Positions 26,001 to 34,652 of a stretch of DNA of 64,000 nucleotides are shown piece after piece. The notes beneath the pieces were generated by a model that made no database searches, was not told the origin of the DNA, and saw only the letters and a program-made list of their open reading frames with translations. The DNA comes from Lentimicrobium sp. (lineage in GTDB: Bacteria; Bacteroidota; Bacteroidia; Bacteroidales; Lentimicrobiaceae), in assembly GCA_024709105.1 (NCBI GenBank), contig JANJXJ010000122.1, forward strand, positions 1 through 64,000, given 5' to 3'. The position numbers and the translations under genes were made by a program. Each line of letters opens with the position of its first letter. Positions within the stretch are counted from its first letter, which is position 1.

Positions 26001-26116
26001 TAATTCTTGCACTGAAAGGAGTGCCTATCTATGACTCAAACTCTGAACTTACAGGCTTGATATTCACTTTTAGTGACATTACCTCCGATTGCAGAAAAAA
26101 CAAAAATAAATCCTGA
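23069..26116 (+). CDS. CheB-CheR-PAS fusion protein
   Basis: A 1015-residue signalling fusion. A CheB methylesterase-like domain comes first (GIGASAGGLEAL near residue 55, VVQHLSPDYKSL near 84, ILSGTGSDGT near 170, the Ser-His-Asp elements). A CheR methyltransferase domain follows (IWSVGCSTGEEAYSLA near 351, CRNVLIYL near 457). A coiled coil of NEELQSTNEEL heptads spans about 700-770, then two PAS domains. There is no receiver domain before CheB and no methyl-accepting protein, CheA or CheW gene nearby, so chemotaxis is doubtful. Such fusions often sit with hybrid kinases. The ATG at 23069 is used; ATG 23099 (MAPGKSKK) is a good alternative. The next gene starts 4 bases after its stop. Confidence 0.93.
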   Translation: MQYSYKIKCFMAPGKSKKIKQNTVQTADKLSSVKETVSEQTEVTVVADNDLICVGIGASAGGLEALEVFFRNMPVDTGMAFVVVQHLSPDYKSLMGELLSRYTTMKIYRAEDGIKVLPNSVYLIPPKMNMTIFHGKLFLTAQDFNRGLNLPIDIFLRSLAQDKGKNAVAIILSGTGSDGTLGIRSVKEEGGMVMVQDDQSAKFDGMPRSSIATGLVDYILPPEKMPEELVKYIKHPYIKRAGKIENIISKDEDILTKILKILRDKVGVDFTYYKPATILRRLEKRISINQINKIENYISFLEQSSSEARILYKELLIGVTQFFRDQEAFRILEEKVIPGIFEGKKPGDTVRIWSVGCSTGEEAYSLAILLREYMDAKQLNNDVKVFATDIDSESIEYASSGVYPESIVSDVTPDRLRNGFTKRENSYVVSERIRRMVIFASHSVIKDPPFTKIDLIVCRNVLIYLNAEMQKRIMAMFYYALQNSGFLFLGSSETIGELAEGYQPVNSKWKLYRLKEGFRLPAQYNLHNTIGSLRESKSRVKMSEPGVVSESLFRLDGLLDELVSGFIPPSVLVDSKFELLHVFNDVNKFLIIPAGKANLNILKMVQPEVSVVLSSLLHKVAKDGKPITYRDVKFTDSGRINSVDLGCKILNDPRTKSLVFLVSFILDEKKEAPAAMVIDDQLTSHFNDRFHELERELKYTKENLQATIEELETSNEELQSTNEELIASNEELQSTNEELQSVNEELYTVNSEYQNKIEELTQLTNDINNLLKNTNIGTMFLDKYLRIRRYTPAIVNSINLIDLDLGRPFYHISHNLIIDNLREELENVLDTLSPKEIEVQDRSGKWYILRLLPYRTLDNAVDGIVLTLIDITERRRFESSLKTERELLIRSLEINPTGHLILGSDGLITYANKALCMLLDLDISDLIGKHFDTVNWMTFEQNKGAKVLNKMPLNKLLADHQNGYKGSLAYANNEGKEIILALKGVPIYDSNSELTGLIFTFSDITSDCRKNKNKS

Positions 26117-26120
26117 AACT

Positions 26121-28616
26121 ATGCATAACCACGATAAAAGCCGTCAATTGCGCGAACGAGCGGAAAGTATCCTGAAATCCCGCAATTCAGCCAATAAAGA
26201 TATTTATAGTGCCGAAAATCTGGGCAAATTAATCGAAGAGCTTCAGATTTATCAGATTGAACTTGAAACACAAAACGAAGAGATGCAAAGGCTCTACTCT
26301 GCGCTTGAAACATCATCTGCAAGATATACTTCGCTCTTTGATTTTGCCCCCATTGGCTATCTCACTACAGATGAAAACGATCTTATTCAGGAAATTAACC
26401 TTACAGGTTGTGAGATTCTGGGAATGGAAAGACAGCTGATTGTCGGACTCGCTATTACACGGTTTTTTTCTCCCGATTCGCAGGATAACTATTATTTTCA
26501 TGTACGCAAAGTAAGGGAAACAGCAACCAAGCAAATTACTGAACTGGCTTTACAAAAACGGCCGGGTTCAGAAGTTAAGGTTCCTGCATTTGTTCAACTC
26601 ATCAGCTTGCCCGACGAAAATGGAAGTGGTATAAAATCTGCATTTATTGATATTACGCAACGAAAGCTGGCTGCTGAAAATTTAAAGGAGAATGAGGCAA
26701 GACTCAACAGCATCTTCAGGGCTACACCAGCCGGAATTGGTATGGTGATTAATCGTGAGTTAACTCTGGTAAATGACAGGTTATGCGATATGCTTGGTTA
26801 TGATAATCAGGAACTTATCGGAAAAAGTACCAGGATTCTTTTTCCATCAGATGAGGAATTCCTTAGAGTAGGATCTGAGAACTATGCCAGACTGGAGCGC
26901 GAAAGTATAAGTCTGATGACCAGCAAATTTCAGCATAAAAACGGCAAAATAATAGATGTTTTACTCAGCACTTCAGCCCTGGAAAATGGAAATTCGCGCA
27001 AAGGGGTTACTTTCACAGCACTTGATATTTCCAGGCAACTTGATACTGAAAAAAGTCTGGTTGAAGTTCAATTGAAATTCGAAATGATTGCAAGCAATGC
27101 ACGCGATGGCATATTGTTGCTGAACCGTGATGGTTCAATCAATTATTTCAATCCATCGGTGGCTAAATTATTTGGCTATGAATCAAAAACACTTGAGAAA
27201 TTAAGACTTCTTGATATAATTGAGCCCGACCAGAATAGCGAAGTTATCACAAACCTATTTGCCAAATATTCAAAAGCAAAAGTCAGGTCTAGAATTACCA
27301 GAAACTTTGAGTTGTCGGGAAAGAAGAGTGATGGCACCGTTTTCCCTCTGGAGCTTTCTCTTTCTTCTTTTGTATTTGGAGCCGAAGTAATGCTTGTTGC
27401 AATCATCAGAGATTTTACTGAGCACAAAATCACGCAGTACAATCTGATGAAAGCCAAGGAAAAAGCAGAAGAGTCTGAAAGGTTAAAAACTGCATTTTTA
27501 GCTAATGTGTCGCACGAAATCAGAACTCCCATGAATGCCATTCTGGGCTTTGTTAGCTTAATGCAGGAATTTGATTCATCATTTGAAGAAAGAGAGGAAT
27601 ATTTTTATCAGATAAAAACCAACGGGGAAATTCTGATGAATCTTATCAATGATATTATTGACTTATCAAAACTTGAGAGTGATGCCATGTCGTTATATCC
27701 CGAACAACTGGAAATCAGATCTTTTGTGGAGGAGATTTATTCTTTTCTGGTTAATGAACTCAGGTTAAAACATAAGAATAATGAAATAGTCCCAAGGCTG
27801 ATTTTTCCAGAGGAGCTTGCTTTTGCAGTTGTATTGGTTGACAGGCTCAGACTCAGGCAGGTACTTACAAATTTAATACAGAATGCAGTAAAGTTTACTC
27901 AGAAAGGCAGTATATCTCTTATTGTAAGTACAGATAATTTTGATGACAATTCACGGTTTAATCTGATATTCAATATCAGCGACACCGGAATAGGAATTGA
28001 AAGAGATAAAACCACATATATCTTCGACTCTTTCAGGCAGGTTGAGGACCCCTTCTCGAGAAAATATGGCGGAGCCGGACTGGGTTTATCAATTGTTAAA
28101 AAGATTGTAGAATCTATGGGTGGAAGGGTGGAGGTTAACTCTGTATACGGAAAAGGATCTGATTTTGTAGTTAAGTTGCCTGTTGAATTTGAGACCGGGA
28201 GTAAAGATGAAAACAGTTCAGGTAAAAACCCTGAATTTGAAGATTATCAAGGTTGCAAAGCTCTGGTTGTAGAGGATAAATATGCAAATTCAAAATATTT
28301 GCAATCCCTGCTCACAAAAAGTGGCATACATGTCTTGCTTGCTGAAAGTGGCGAAGAGGCTGTTGCAGTTTTTGGTGGTAATCCTGACATAGACATTGTT
28401 TTGATGGATATTCAATTACCGGGAATGGATGGGTTTGATGCTGCTAGCAGAATAAGAATGCTTAACAGGAATGTGCCTGTTATTGCCCAAACAGCCTTTG
28501 CAACGTCTGAAAATCAAATCAGATTCAAAGCAGCAGGTTTTAATGATTACGTTTCAAAACCAATAAATGCCAGGGAGTTGCTCAAAAAAATAGCCATGCA
28601 CCTGAAAAAAAGATAA
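26121..28616 (+). CDS. PAS hybrid sensor histidine kinase with receiver domain
   Basis: An 831-residue cytosolic hybrid kinase. Coiled-coil and three PAS domains occupy about residues 20-440 (LFDFAPIGYLTTDENDLI, FRATPAGIGMVINREL, IASNARDGILLLNRDG). The HisKA box NVSHEIRTPMNA has its His near residue 465. The HATPase part shows NLIQNAVKFT, SDTGIGI and GGAGLGLSIVK. A C-terminal receiver (VLMDIQLPGMDG) has its phospho-acceptor Asp near 763 and a KP pair near the end. No transmembrane helix or signal peptide is seen. I use ATG 26121, since the upstream ATG 26073 would overlap the CheB-CheR end by 44 bases. It is the second gene of a signalling operon. Confidence 0.92.
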   Translation: MHNHDKSRQLRERAESILKSRNSANKDIYSAENLGKLIEELQIYQIELETQNEEMQRLYSALETSSARYTSLFDFAPIGYLTTDENDLIQEINLTGCEILGMERQLIVGLAITRFFSPDSQDNYYFHVRKVRETATKQITELALQKRPGSEVKVPAFVQLISLPDENGSGIKSAFIDITQRKLAAENLKENEARLNSIFRATPAGIGMVINRELTLVNDRLCDMLGYDNQELIGKSTRILFPSDEEFLRVGSENYARLERESISLMTSKFQHKNGKIIDVLLSTSALENGNSRKGVTFTALDISRQLDTEKSLVEVQLKFEMIASNARDGILLLNRDGSINYFNPSVAKLFGYESKTLEKLRLLDIIEPDQNSEVITNLFAKYSKAKVRSRITRNFELSGKKSDGTVFPLELSLSSFVFGAEVMLVAIIRDFTEHKITQYNLMKAKEKAEESERLKTAFLANVSHEIRTPMNAILGFVSLMQEFDSSFEEREEYFYQIKTNGEILMNLINDIIDLSKLESDAMSLYPEQLEIRSFVEEIYSFLVNELRLKHKNNEIVPRLIFPEELAFAVVLVDRLRLRQVLTNLIQNAVKFTQKGSISLIVSTDNFDDNSRFNLIFNISDTGIGIERDKTTYIFDSFRQVEDPFSRKYGGAGLGLSIVKKIVESMGGRVEVNSVYGKGSDFVVKLPVEFETGSKDENSSGKNPEFEDYQGCKALVVEDKYANSKYLQSLLTKSGIHVLLAESGEEAVAVFGGNPDIDIVLMDIQLPGMDGFDAASRIRMLNRNVPVIAQTAFATSENQIRFKAAGFNDYVSKPINARELLKKIAMHLKKR

Positions 28617-28722
28617 TGCCCGTGATTAGCTCTGTAATTGAGCATTTTCTGAACTTTATATTTTAATAAATGTTTAACTAATCAATCTGTTTCTCAAAGC
28701 AGATTAATTACAAAACAATCTT

Positions 28723-31653
28723 ATGGATATCAAAAAAGAGCAACCGGATTCACTACCGAAAAAAAATAATGATGATGGAACAGGACTAAACCCTGTTTCT
28801 GATTTTTCCGGTGCTTCAGCTCTCGATTGGCTGTCATCTCTCCCTTATCCTGCCTGGGTATTTCTCCCTGAATCTGAATCTCTTTGGGAAAACAATGCCG
28901 CATCGTTACTGTTTCAAAAGGAAAATAATTCAGCAGAAAAAACACTTGATATTCTTTTTGGTATTTCAGGTTTGAATAAGGGTATATTGAAACAAAAATC
29001 ACAGTCTTTAAGGCATTTCTCCAAAATTGTAAGGCTAAATACAAATGGTGAGGATTGCACTTTTGTGTTTTTCGTTTCATTTATTGATTACGCGGGATTC
29101 AAAACATATTTACTGCAACTTCAGCCTCTGGAGCCGGAAGCAGAAAATATAGAAGACAAAAATCATAAGATAAAAGAACCGAATGACTTTGATAAAGAGC
29201 ATTTCAGTGGTTTCCTCACACACAGTGCTTCGGAACGACATGATACTGAGTTGCTTGAAATTATATCAGATTCCATTTTTCATCCGTTTTATGTAATTGA
29301 TCCTGAGACTCATAAAGCCCTTGTAAAGAATGTTGCAGCCAAAGAAATGGAATCAAATCTTGTTTCGTCTCATTGTTTTATGCTGCATAAGCCAGGTGGC
29401 TGTACAAGGAATGCAGAAAGTTGTGTGCTCGACATGGTAATAAACTCCAAAGCACCTGTGAGAGTTGAACACGATTATTTTATGACAGATGGAAGCAAGC
29501 ATACACATGAAGTCTTTGGGTATCCTGTTTTTAAGGACAATGGACAGCTGGGGCTGGTCATTTATCAGTCCATTGATATTTCCAGCCGCAAACAAGTGGA
29601 AACAGACTTGCTGAATTACAGAAACATTCTTGATGAGTTGATGAAAAATCTTCCGGGTATGGTTTATCGTTGCCTCAATGAGTCAAACTGGACAATGGAA
29701 TATGTAAGCCCGGGTTGCAAAAAAATTACCGGATATGGAGTAAACGATCTTATAAATAATAAAAGCATTCATTTTGGCGATTTGATTTTTCCTGATGACC
29801 GGGACAGAGTATGGGAAGAAATTCAAAAGTCGGTCAGCCGAAACCGCAGATACCGTGTGGAATACCGTATATTAGGACGAAACGGATTGGTAAAGTGGGT
29901 TTCTGATCAGGGCCGGGGCATGCTTGATATGAATGGTAATGTTTATTTACTTGAAGGCTTTATTGCAGATATTACTGCAGGCAAACAAGCCGACCTTAAG
30001 TTGCAGCATGAACTGAGCATCAATCAGTCGTTGGCCGAGATTGGAGTTGAACTTCTTAGCGAATCCATGAAGCCCGGCAGCCTTGCCCGTATGGTCCAGC
30101 AATTCGCTATGGAATATACAGGAAGCCGCTTCTCTCTGCTTATTGTTCCATCTCTGGATGATACAGGACTGTCTTTTTACATGCTCGACAATACAGGAGA
30201 AAAGAATTTTCATTTTAATGAAGAAGCTGTTGCTGCCGGGAACATACCTTTATCGAATTATATACAGAGCAGTAAGTCCTTCTTTAATAATTCATTTGAG
30301 GAACCCATTGCCCTCAGTTATCTGGGATTAAATAATACTTCTTTCGATAAAGTATTGGGAGTTCCGGCCTTTATCAATAATGAATCGGCCGGTTATCTTT
30401 TTCTGGCAGATTCCTTTGCTGACTATACTGCTGAGCAAATGTCAGTAGCACAGCGTTTTATCAGTATGTTTGCACTTGGTGTCTATCGAATCAAAGCTGA
30501 AAAAACCCTTAAACAGGCAAAAATCAGGGCAGAAGAGTCTGATAAGCTCAAATCCCTGTTTCTTTCAAACATGTCGCACGAAATACGGACTCCCATGAAT
30601 GCCATTGTGGGATTTGCTGAAATGTTGCATGAATCGGGCCTGCAGGTCGAAGAAAAGGATAAATTCCTGGATGCAATCGTACGAAGCGGTGATAGTCTTC
30701 TGCACCTGATCAATGACATCATTGACATCTCTAAAATAGAAGCCGGACAACTGAAGTTATCCAATACAATCTGCAATATCAACGAATTGCTGACTGATCT
30801 TGAACTTACTTTTCTTCAGGAATTGGCCAGGCAAAAGAAGAGTCACATTTCACTTCATATCCAGAAAGGAATTCATGATGTTGATTTTAAAATAAATACA
30901 GATTGTGTAAGGCTCAGGCAAATAATTACAAATCTGGCTGGTAATGCCATTAAATTTACTGATGAAGGGTTTATTGAAATCGGATACAGAATAGAAACCG
31001 GGCGTTTACTTTTCTATGTCAGAGACTCAGGTGTTGGTATTTCACCGGCCGATCAAAAAATAATTTTCGAACGTTTTGGTCAGGTAAAGTCTGAAGATGC
31101 GCGAAACATCTCCGGTACAGGGCTGGGGTTAACCATTTCAAAGAACCTTGTTGAATTGCTTGGCGGAACCATATGGGTTGACTCTTACCCAAACGAAGGC
31201 TCAACATTCTGGTTCACTCACCCATTAACCAAGGTAACCGCCAAAGCAGGGAGAAAGCCTTCTGAAATACAAAAGTCAGCTCAAGCTGATTTCAGTGGTA
31301 TTACAATTCTTGTTGTTGAAGATGTTGATACCAATTATTTCTACATCAGTGCACTGCTTGAAAAAATGAAGGCAAAGGTAATAAGGGCTGCCAATGGCCA
31401 GAAAGCAGTTGATCTTTGTTCTTCCAATCCTTCAATCAATCTGGTACTTATGGATATTGAACTACCGGTAATGAATGGATACGATGCAACCCGGGCTATC
31501 AAAAAGCTGAGACCCGGGCTGCCAGTTGTAGCACAAACAGCATTTGCCATGTCGGGCGAACGCGAACGTTGCCTCGAAGCCGGCTGCAACGATTATTTAG
31601 CCAAACCCATTCGCAAGGATGATATCATCAGGGTAATTTCCTCATTGATATAG
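28723..31653 (+). CDS. PAS/GAF hybrid sensor histidine kinase with receiver domain
   Basis: A 976-residue cytosolic hybrid kinase. The N-terminal 180 residues are poorly defined. A PAS domain near residues 185-290 carries the spaced cysteines CFMLHKPGGCTRNAESC, then YPVF, typical of a Cys-rich PAS subgroup. Another PAS with PAC follows to about 420, then a GAF-like region. HisKA SNMSHEIRTPMNAI has His near 619. The HATPase shows NLAGNAIKFT and GTGLGLTISKNL. The receiver VLMDIELPVMNG has Asp near 911 and a KP pair near 965. It is 106 bases after the first kinase, with no terminator visible, so it may share its transcript. Its convergent neighbour ends 6 bases away. Confidence 0.92.
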   Translation: MDIKKEQPDSLPKKNNDDGTGLNPVSDFSGASALDWLSSLPYPAWVFLPESESLWENNAASLLFQKENNSAEKTLDILFGISGLNKGILKQKSQSLRHFSKIVRLNTNGEDCTFVFFVSFIDYAGFKTYLLQLQPLEPEAENIEDKNHKIKEPNDFDKEHFSGFLTHSASERHDTELLEIISDSIFHPFYVIDPETHKALVKNVAAKEMESNLVSSHCFMLHKPGGCTRNAESCVLDMVINSKAPVRVEHDYFMTDGSKHTHEVFGYPVFKDNGQLGLVIYQSIDISSRKQVETDLLNYRNILDELMKNLPGMVYRCLNESNWTMEYVSPGCKKITGYGVNDLINNKSIHFGDLIFPDDRDRVWEEIQKSVSRNRRYRVEYRILGRNGLVKWVSDQGRGMLDMNGNVYLLEGFIADITAGKQADLKLQHELSINQSLAEIGVELLSESMKPGSLARMVQQFAMEYTGSRFSLLIVPSLDDTGLSFYMLDNTGEKNFHFNEEAVAAGNIPLSNYIQSSKSFFNNSFEEPIALSYLGLNNTSFDKVLGVPAFINNESAGYLFLADSFADYTAEQMSVAQRFISMFALGVYRIKAEKTLKQAKIRAEESDKLKSLFLSNMSHEIRTPMNAIVGFAEMLHESGLQVEEKDKFLDAIVRSGDSLLHLINDIIDISKIEAGQLKLSNTICNINELLTDLELTFLQELARQKKSHISLHIQKGIHDVDFKINTDCVRLRQIITNLAGNAIKFTDEGFIEIGYRIETGRLLFYVRDSGVGISPADQKIIFERFGQVKSEDARNISGTGLGLTISKNLVELLGGTIWVDSYPNEGSTFWFTHPLTKVTAKAGRKPSEIQKSAQADFSGITILVVEDVDTNYFYISALLEKMKAKVIRAANGQKAVDLCSSNPSINLVLMDIELPVMNGYDATRAIKKLRPGLPVVAQTAFAMSGERERCLEAGCNDYLAKPIRKDDIIRVISSLI

Positions 31654-31659
31654 AGATGC

Positions 31660-34599
31660 TCAGGAGTATCTGGGGTCGCTTTGCAGAGGTAGTTTAGCCA
31701 TTTTTATAGTTTCGAGCGAAGGAAACCCGAATTCTTCAACTACTTTACCCAGAATAAGATACACACCACGCCCCCTGAACGGGAATGCACGTGCTATATC
31801 AGGGAAATGGACAGTATCAAAAAACTCACCCTGACTGTCGAGAAAGGTGCCAAAGTACATGATTTCGTTTTTTATGGTTCTTACATACTTAATCGTAACA
31901 AGCACCCCAACCATCTTTAATACCTGACCTAAAGCTGCAGACAGTTGATGGGCTTGTATGTCGCCACGGTAATGTGTCTTGAGCATGTCAAAATAAGTCA
32001 TACTTACCGGAAAATCAATGAGTTCTATTTCGTCGTAAGCATCTTCCAGTTGGTCGTGCACCAGAGCCGGAAGGTTAAATTGTTTTACAGGTTGCCTGAA
32101 GAGAACGGCTTCGGCAGGTGCAGGTTTTTTTGATGAAAGCATGTGCGATTCCCATAGTAATTGTTGTTTACTCATCCCCGAAAATCTTAAAGCCCCTGTT
32201 CTGATGAGCAAAATCAATTGTTCCATTCCAGGTTGCAGCCGCTCAATAAAGTCATGCAGACCTGTATATTCCCCGTTTAAGTCTCTTTCTTTTAGTATGT
32301 TATTGGCAAAATTGCTTTCGAGTCCCGAAATGTGCACAAAACCAATAAAAATTGTGTTACCCGAAAGAGTATTTAAGTATGCACTCCGGTTTACACAAGG
32401 CAATTCAATGCGTGCACCGCATCTGCGGGCTTCGTTAAAGTATACCCAGCTTTGATAAAACCCTCCAAAATTGTTGATTACTGCAACCATAAACTCTATG
32501 GGGAAGTAAGATTTTAGATAGAGGCTTTGGTAACTTTCCACAGCGAACGACGCCGAATGTGCTTTTGAGAAGGAGTAACCGGCAAACGATTCTATCTGCC
32601 TCCAGACCTCGTTGGTTATAGAGTCGGGGTAGCCTTTGCCGCGGCAGTTGTCGAAAAACTTATCAATAATTTTCTGAAATTCAACCCTTGATCTGTATTT
32701 TCCACTCATGGCCCTGCGCAGCACATCGGCATCGGCAAGGTCGAGGCCGGCAAAGTGGTGGCAAATTTTCAGAACATCTTCCTGATAAACCATAACTCCA
32801 TATGTCTCTGATAATTGCTCTTCCATTACCGGATGTATGTAATCAAATCCTTTGGGATTGTGAAACCGCCTGATGTATTCACGCATCATACCCGAACGGG
32901 CTACTCCGGGCCTGATTATAGAACTTGCAGCCACCAGACTTAGGTAATTGTCGCAGCGCAGTTTTTTCAGCAACCCGCGCATGGCAGGGCTTTCTATGTA
33001 AAAGCACCCGTTGGTTTCGGCATTTCTGAGTTGTTGTTTTACTTTTTCATCGTGTTTGAATTTTTCAACCTGATGTATGTCAATACTTATTCCGTGGTTT
33101 CTTTTTATTATTTCCACACTGTCGCGAATATGCCCAATGCCCCGCTGGCTCAGAATGTCGAGTTTTTCAAATCTCAGGTCTTCAGCCACATACATATCCC
33201 ATTGAGTAACAGGCATTGACTTGGGCGGTAGGTCAAGTGCTGTGTAACAGGTGATGGGCTCTTCCGAAATAAGCACACCTCCTGCATGTATGCTTCTTAT
33301 GTTGGGGAAATCGGTCATGCGCGTACCAAGCTCAATAATTTTTGCAGATACGTCATCTTTTAAGGCCGGATTCCCGGGATCGTCGATGAGCCGGTCAAGT
33401 TCGGCCTTGGGCAGGCCTACTACCTTGCCCAGCTCCCTGAGTATTGATTTACCTTTAAATGTAGATGTGGCCCCGAGTAATGCAGTGTGTTCTCGCCCGT
33501 AGCGCTTGAAGATGTAATCCAGCACGTCGTCGCGCTCTTTCCATGAATAATCTATGTCGAAATCAGGAGGGCTGCTGCGCTTAGGATTTAAAAAACGTTC
33601 AAAGTAGAGATTGAGCTCAATGGGATCAACATCGGTAATTCTCAGGCAATACGCCACAATACTATTGGCTCCGCTTCCCCGGCCCACATGATAAAATCCC
33701 CGCGACATGGAGTATCTGATGATGTCCCAGGTAATGAGGAAATAGGCGCCAAATCCAAGATGATCAATAATATCCAACTCGTGTCTTACACGGGCTGCGG
33801 CTTCGCGGTTGTTTTGTCCGTAGCGGTACTCAAGCCCGTCAAAAGCCAGTTTTTCAAGCAAAAGTCTGTCGTCGTATGTGCTGCCCGTGAATGTCTTTTT
33901 GTTTTTAATTGTTTGATAATCAAAGTCTATGCTGCATCTTCCGGCTATTCTCCGTGTGTTTGCAATCAAAGCCGGGTGCTGAGAGAATATTTCAAGCAAG
34001 CGTTTGGTACTCATGAGCATACGTTCGCCGCCAGCCACCATTCCTGCCGATAGCCTGCTCAATAAAATATTGTTATCTATGGCTCTGAGGTAGCGGTGCA
34101 GTTCATATCCCTTTTCATCGGTAAAGGCAACCGGAGCATGAATGATGTATTTTTCGGGATATCTGCCAAATTCCGACATCAGCAATTTTCCGGCTTCAGC
34201 CGGACCAACACCAATAAACTCGTTGTGCGCCATTTCATGCACTTTCCGGCTTCCGAAAGGATAAACCACAAATACATCATTAAACAAAGGAGCCGGCCAG
34301 GGCAGGGGAGTGCTTTCAAGATTACAGCGGCTGAGCAGATCGTTTAATTCTTTAAAACCCTTGTTGCTCTGCGCTATTCCGGTGTATAGCAGTTGATTGC
34401 CCTGCCTGAATTCAACTCCGGCTATGGGGCGCAAGCCATGTTTACGACAAGCTTTTACAAAATCAATGGTACCGGTGGTATTGTTTATGTCGGCAAGCAA
34501 TACCGAGTCGGTGCCGGCATCGGCAGCTATGCCGGCAATCTGTTCAACCGGCAAAGTGCCGAACCTCAGACTGTAATACGAGTTAAAACTTAGGTGCAT
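31660..34599 (-). CDS. DnaE-like DNA polymerase III alpha subunit of the error-prone cassette
   Basis: A second-copy-type C-family polymerase of 979 residues, shorter than replicative DnaE (about 1200). The palm shows GRGSGANSIVAY near residue 305 and the catalytic PPDFDIDYSWKERDDV near 342. The fingers region has IRSIHAGGVLIS and SIIRPGVARSGM, and the DGGL-like middle contains GVMVYQEDV. HhH and OB-fold parts follow. The N-terminal PHP-like start reads MHLSFNSYYSLRFGT, where replicative DnaE has HxHxxYSLxDG, so the metal-binding histidines are partly lost. I chose the ATG at 34599; the TTG 10 codons earlier is weaker. It lies 53 bases after the Y-family polymerase gene, an arrangement like ImuB-DnaE2 mutagenesis operons. 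Confidence 0.88.
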   Translation of the reverse strand: MHLSFNSYYSLRFGTLPVEQIAGIAADAGTDSVLLADINNTTGTIDFVKACRKHGLRPIAGVEFRQGNQLLYTGIAQSNKGFKELNDLLSRCNLESTPLPWPAPLFNDVFVVYPFGSRKVHEMAHNEFIGVGPAEAGKLLMSEFGRYPEKYIIHAPVAFTDEKGYELHRYLRAIDNNILLSRLSAGMVAGGERMLMSTKRLLEIFSQHPALIANTRRIAGRCSIDFDYQTIKNKKTFTGSTYDDRLLLEKLAFDGLEYRYGQNNREAAARVRHELDIIDHLGFGAYFLITWDIIRYSMSRGFYHVGRGSGANSIVAYCLRITDVDPIELNLYFERFLNPKRSSPPDFDIDYSWKERDDVLDYIFKRYGREHTALLGATSTFKGKSILRELGKVVGLPKAELDRLIDDPGNPALKDDVSAKIIELGTRMTDFPNIRSIHAGGVLISEEPITCYTALDLPPKSMPVTQWDMYVAEDLRFEKLDILSQRGIGHIRDSVEIIKRNHGISIDIHQVEKFKHDEKVKQQLRNAETNGCFYIESPAMRGLLKKLRCDNYLSLVAASSIIRPGVARSGMMREYIRRFHNPKGFDYIHPVMEEQLSETYGVMVYQEDVLKICHHFAGLDLADADVLRRAMSGKYRSRVEFQKIIDKFFDNCRGKGYPDSITNEVWRQIESFAGYSFSKAHSASFAVESYQSLYLKSYFPIEFMVAVINNFGGFYQSWVYFNEARRCGARIELPCVNRSAYLNTLSGNTIFIGFVHISGLESNFANNILKERDLNGEYTGLHDFIERLQPGMEQLILLIRTGALRFSGMSKQQLLWESHMLSSKKPAPAEAVLFRQPVKQFNLPALVHDQLEDAYDEIELIDFPVSMTYFDMLKTHYRGDIQAHQLSAALGQVLKMVGVLVTIKYVRTIKNEIMYFGTFLDSQGEFFDTVHFPDIARAFPFRGRGVYLILGKVVEEFGFPSLETIKMAKLPLQSDPRYS

Positions 34600-34652
34600 C
34601 GGGTTTATAATTGAGTTGTAAGCCGGCAATTTTTTTAAGTTGTCAAATTCAG

